A DNA stretch of 64,000 nt. It comes from Hedera helix (lineage: Eukaryota; Streptophyta; Magnoliopsida; Apiales; Araliaceae). Both the position numbers and the translations under genes were made by a program. The notes beneath the pieces were generated by a model. It was not told the DNA's origin and did no database searches. It saw only the letters and a list, made by a program, of their open reading frames with translations. Within the stretch, counting starts at the first letter, position 1; each line of letters opens with the position of its first letter. Shown here one piece after another: positions 61,352-64,000 of the stretch. The DNA lies in the NCBI GenBank assembly GCA_947179155.2, contig OX359285.1, positions 6,836,731 through 6,900,730 of the forward strand. Reading direction: 5' to 3'.

Positions 61352-62280
61352 CAGGGGCGGATTTATATGGAGGGCAACGGAGGTAGCTGCCTCCGCTGAC
61401 TTTTTGGTAGATCTATATTGAGTGGTTTTCTGGATTCCTTGTTGGGATAGTTAGGGTGAGATGCTCTTCCTTCAATTCTCTCTAGAACTTCTCCCCATTT
61501 TTCCCATCTTCTGACCTCATTGTTTCTGCACCTCTAATCTAAATTCCAGTAACTTGTTGTCCTGTTTGGCGGTGGAGATTTCCGGTGGGGCTACTCATAA
61601 GTGACCTTGGGCGGTGCTCACGCATGCGCGCTGATGTTTCCTTGTTGGCGTCTCGGTTGATGTTCCCTTAAACAGTGTCTCCTCTTGCAGTGTACAGATG
61701 GTGGGGCGGTTGTCCTTGGGCAGTGTGTTGTTAAGTGAGGCTAGTTGCAGGTGGCCTTGTGCAGAGCCTAGCCTTGGATAGTTGAATTTGGGCTGCTGCC
61801 GCCTGCCTGTTTCCCTTCAAGCTATTTACAGGTGATTCTAGGCATACTTTGGTTATCATAATTGTGTGATTTCAGTTTTTCTCTTTGACTTTCTATTTAT
61901 GGTATTTAATATCTTACTTGGCCTATAATGCTGTTTTTGCTAGTATTTTATATTACCAGCTCTGTTTTGTTAGTCTTAATCATATTCTTAAAATTTATTT
62001 TATGGTTTTTCCCGTTTGGATAATTTTGCTTGGCAGTGATTGGGCAAATTGGATATCTCACATGATTAAAAACTATCCCATTGTGCTTTATATGGTTCAT
62101 TGGTTCATATGATGAACTAATCTTTATATTTTAAAGTGAGTATTTATGTTGCTTGTTTCTTTGATTTCCTTACTCCTATGATAGCTTTGTTAGATTCAAT
62201 TTTATGTTAAAATGATTCAATTTTTTTCAAAAAACGTATCAAATCCCCACTGTTAGGACAAAATCCTGGATCCGCCCCTG
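61352..62280. mobile_element. Complete non-autonomous hAT transposon
   Basis: Starts CAGGGGCGGAT and ends ATCCGCCCCTG, an 11-bp perfect terminal inverted repeat. It is flanked by the 8-bp direct repeat TCCATATG at 61344-61351 and 62281-62288. Both features are diagnostic of hAT elements. The 929 bp body has no transposase frame. Part of the interior (61440-61830) is much more GC-rich (GGTGG, TGCCGCC, GGGCGG) than the surroundings and could be a captured fragment. A frame at 61885-62112 (75 residues) is hydrophobic and without known motifs. Confidence 0.93.
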
Positions 62281-62288
62281 TCCATATG

Positions 62289-62508
62289 TCAAAATTTGTT
62301 TACCCATATCTTTTGATGCAACCATCCGCAAAACAGAACTCAAATAAACACATCGAATACATAAGCTTATTTTGAAAAAAGCGAAAAAAATAATTTAGTC
62401 AACATAATGATCATCAGATGTAAAAAAAATAAAAAATCCATACTCTGGATTCCAGATTCATCAAAATGGCAGCCTTTATTGACTGTTTGGCACGATCTAG
62501 TTGTATCT
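62289..62508. other. Short intergenic stretch
   Basis: Sequence between the hAT element and the next LTR. I see nothing in it. Confidence 0.5.
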
Positions 62509-64000
62509 TGTGATGCCCCCAAATCGGGCTCACACAACACACTTTGAGTCGTCAAAAGAGTACAACAAAATTATTACAATATACTGTACAGTGCCCAGTA
62601 ATACATAACTAAGTTTTCACGATTATTACTATTCTACAATACAGTGAAGACTACTATAGTAACTATCTCGGACCGCTACTTCATTCTCCTTTCCTCCCCC
62701 CTAGTCCCGGTTATGCTCTCATTTCCTAAACAATTGAACAAAAAGGAAAGGGTGAGCTCAAATAGTCCAGTAAGGAACATTATGACTAAGATAATGAAAA
62801 ATAAATTATTCTTAGCCTTCAACAGTTGAGTTCTTAATCGAATATAATAGATAACAAGTTTTAAATTAACAGCTGCAGTTGAGTGTTAATAGAGTAATAT
62901 AAATAGTAAGATTTAAATAAAAAATAGCAGTTAAATTCTTAAATAAAGTTCAACTGCAATGAAGTAACCACCACTAAGAGAATCAAGTAGATCATGATGT
63001 CTACTAGCGTCTCTTTTTAAGAAAATCATCATCAACTTGTATCATCTTAAACACTACTGACCATGATCATGACAAACAAAAGTTCTTCTTTGCCCTCGGC
63101 CAAATAGAACATTCATCATGTGTCCTTGTCATCCGACCAAAGACACCCAACAATTATATCGCATTTAACCTATATCGCCTTTAACTTATCATTTGTGCCC
63201 TAGGCCACAGATATTCAGAATAACCTGATACTTGATGATTGATATAATAATAGAGATATAAATAATGAATAGAAAAAACAAGATAAACAATAACATTAGG
63301 AGTTAGCAAATTTTATTTTGTCTAAATTCAAATAATGTCTAAATTGTCAACATGGTGTATAAAAAAGGGTGTCTAAGTCCATTAGTAATGTCCAAGATTC
63401 ATATGGAAGAAGTTCAACGGTAAGGTTTATGGTACAAGAAATTAGTCCATAATGTTCATAGTTCAAATAAATGTCCACAGTTCAAAACTTCAAGGTCCAT
63501 AAGTTCACAGTTCAAATATGACGATGGAAATTTAATAGGAATGTTCTTGTCAAAGGGTATTAATGCAAACTATTAAGGAAATATTAATGAATTATTAATT
63601 CAAAAAATTTCACTGTTTAATAATATTATAGGTACAAATGAGATATTTTTTTACCGTAGTAAGTTTAAGTGATAGAAGATGAAAAAGATAGTATCCCTTA
63701 CAAGTAAGAAAGAAAATGATATCCCATTATAATGATGAATAAAACGATATCCCTAACTGTAATAAGTTTAAGATTTTGAAAGAAAATGATATCTCTTACC
63801 TTATCTCGTGACTAAATACAACTTTTATGAGGTTGATCAACCTATATGTATATTCATAATTTAATTACTAAGTAACACATACCAATTTTATGTATATAAA
63901 ATCATCAAAATGACTATATAGTATAAATATATTTTAAAATAGTTTTTAAAGAAAATAATTTTTCAAAGTAAAATCTTTCAAAAGAAGTTTTTCAAAATAA
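62509..64000 (-). repeat. Family B LTR, minus strand, running out of the window
   Basis: Starts TGTGATGCCCCCAAATCGGG on the plus strand. It matches the solo LTR at 125-3157 and, inverted, the end of the 32162-35111 LTR. Shared blocks include AAAGGGTGAGCTCAAATAG (62747-62765; compare 382-400) and the TATCCCTTAC units near 63690. No primer-binding site precedes it at 62490-62508, so it is either a solo LTR or the 3' LTR of an element lying to the right. TATCT at 62504-62508 is the expected target duplication; its partner is outside the window. Confidence 0.85.

Overview
The window is nuclear DNA from a flowering plant, most likely a eudicot. It is AT-rich, both genes have spliced GT-AG structures, and most of the sequence is nested retrotransposons and DNA transposons. 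Only two host genes can be supported. Near the left end (7560-9945, + strand) is a six-exon PTPMT1/DSP8-type dual-specificity phosphatase. Near the right (51395-55548, - strand) is a six-exon NAC transcription factor of the NAC075 (SND2/ANAC073-related) group. No rRNA, tRNA gene or CRISPR array was seen; the tRNA-like matches are retroelement primer-binding sites.

Layout. 1-5604: a minus-strand Tekay-like LTR cut by the window edge, with a 3.0 kb solo LTR of a second family inside it (target duplication ACCTC). 5605-7559: intergenic DNA and the phosphatase 5' region. 7560-9945: phosphatase gene. 10165-10978: a Copia-type solo LTR just downstream (CTAGT). 11495-48159: one small old non-autonomous LTR element (TAGAT) swollen to about 36.7 kb by insertions: a CACTA transposon in its 5' LTR (11745-17228, TGA), a 4.6 kb solo LTR (17472-22081, CTTTC) and an Athila-lineage Ty3 element (22473-46537, CCTCT). 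The Athila copy itself holds a very young Tekay-lineage element (26541-35111, CCTGT) and a truncated minus-strand Tekay-like LTR plus leader (36297-41970). 48165-51394: intergenic DNA. 51395-55548: NAC gene. 55549-62508: intergenic DNA with MITEs and a complete 929 bp non-autonomous hAT element (61352-62280, TCCATATG). 62509-64000: the start of another minus-strand LTR that runs out of the window.

Almost every insertion is bounded here by a target-site duplication read directly from the sequence, so the order of insertion can be worked out. No retroelement in the window looks autonomous: the coding regions carry stops, frameshifts or domain deletions. The youngest element (LTRs almost identical) still lacks a recognisable gag and most of its reverse transcriptase, so it probably moved with proteins from a relative. 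I did not find convincing evidence of a wholly new biological system. The best leads are that young gag-less/RT-less element with an unidentified 206-residue ORF, the arrays of AT palindromes inside the large LTRs, the duplicated LTR/CACTA junction, and a foldback MITE upstream of the NAC gene.
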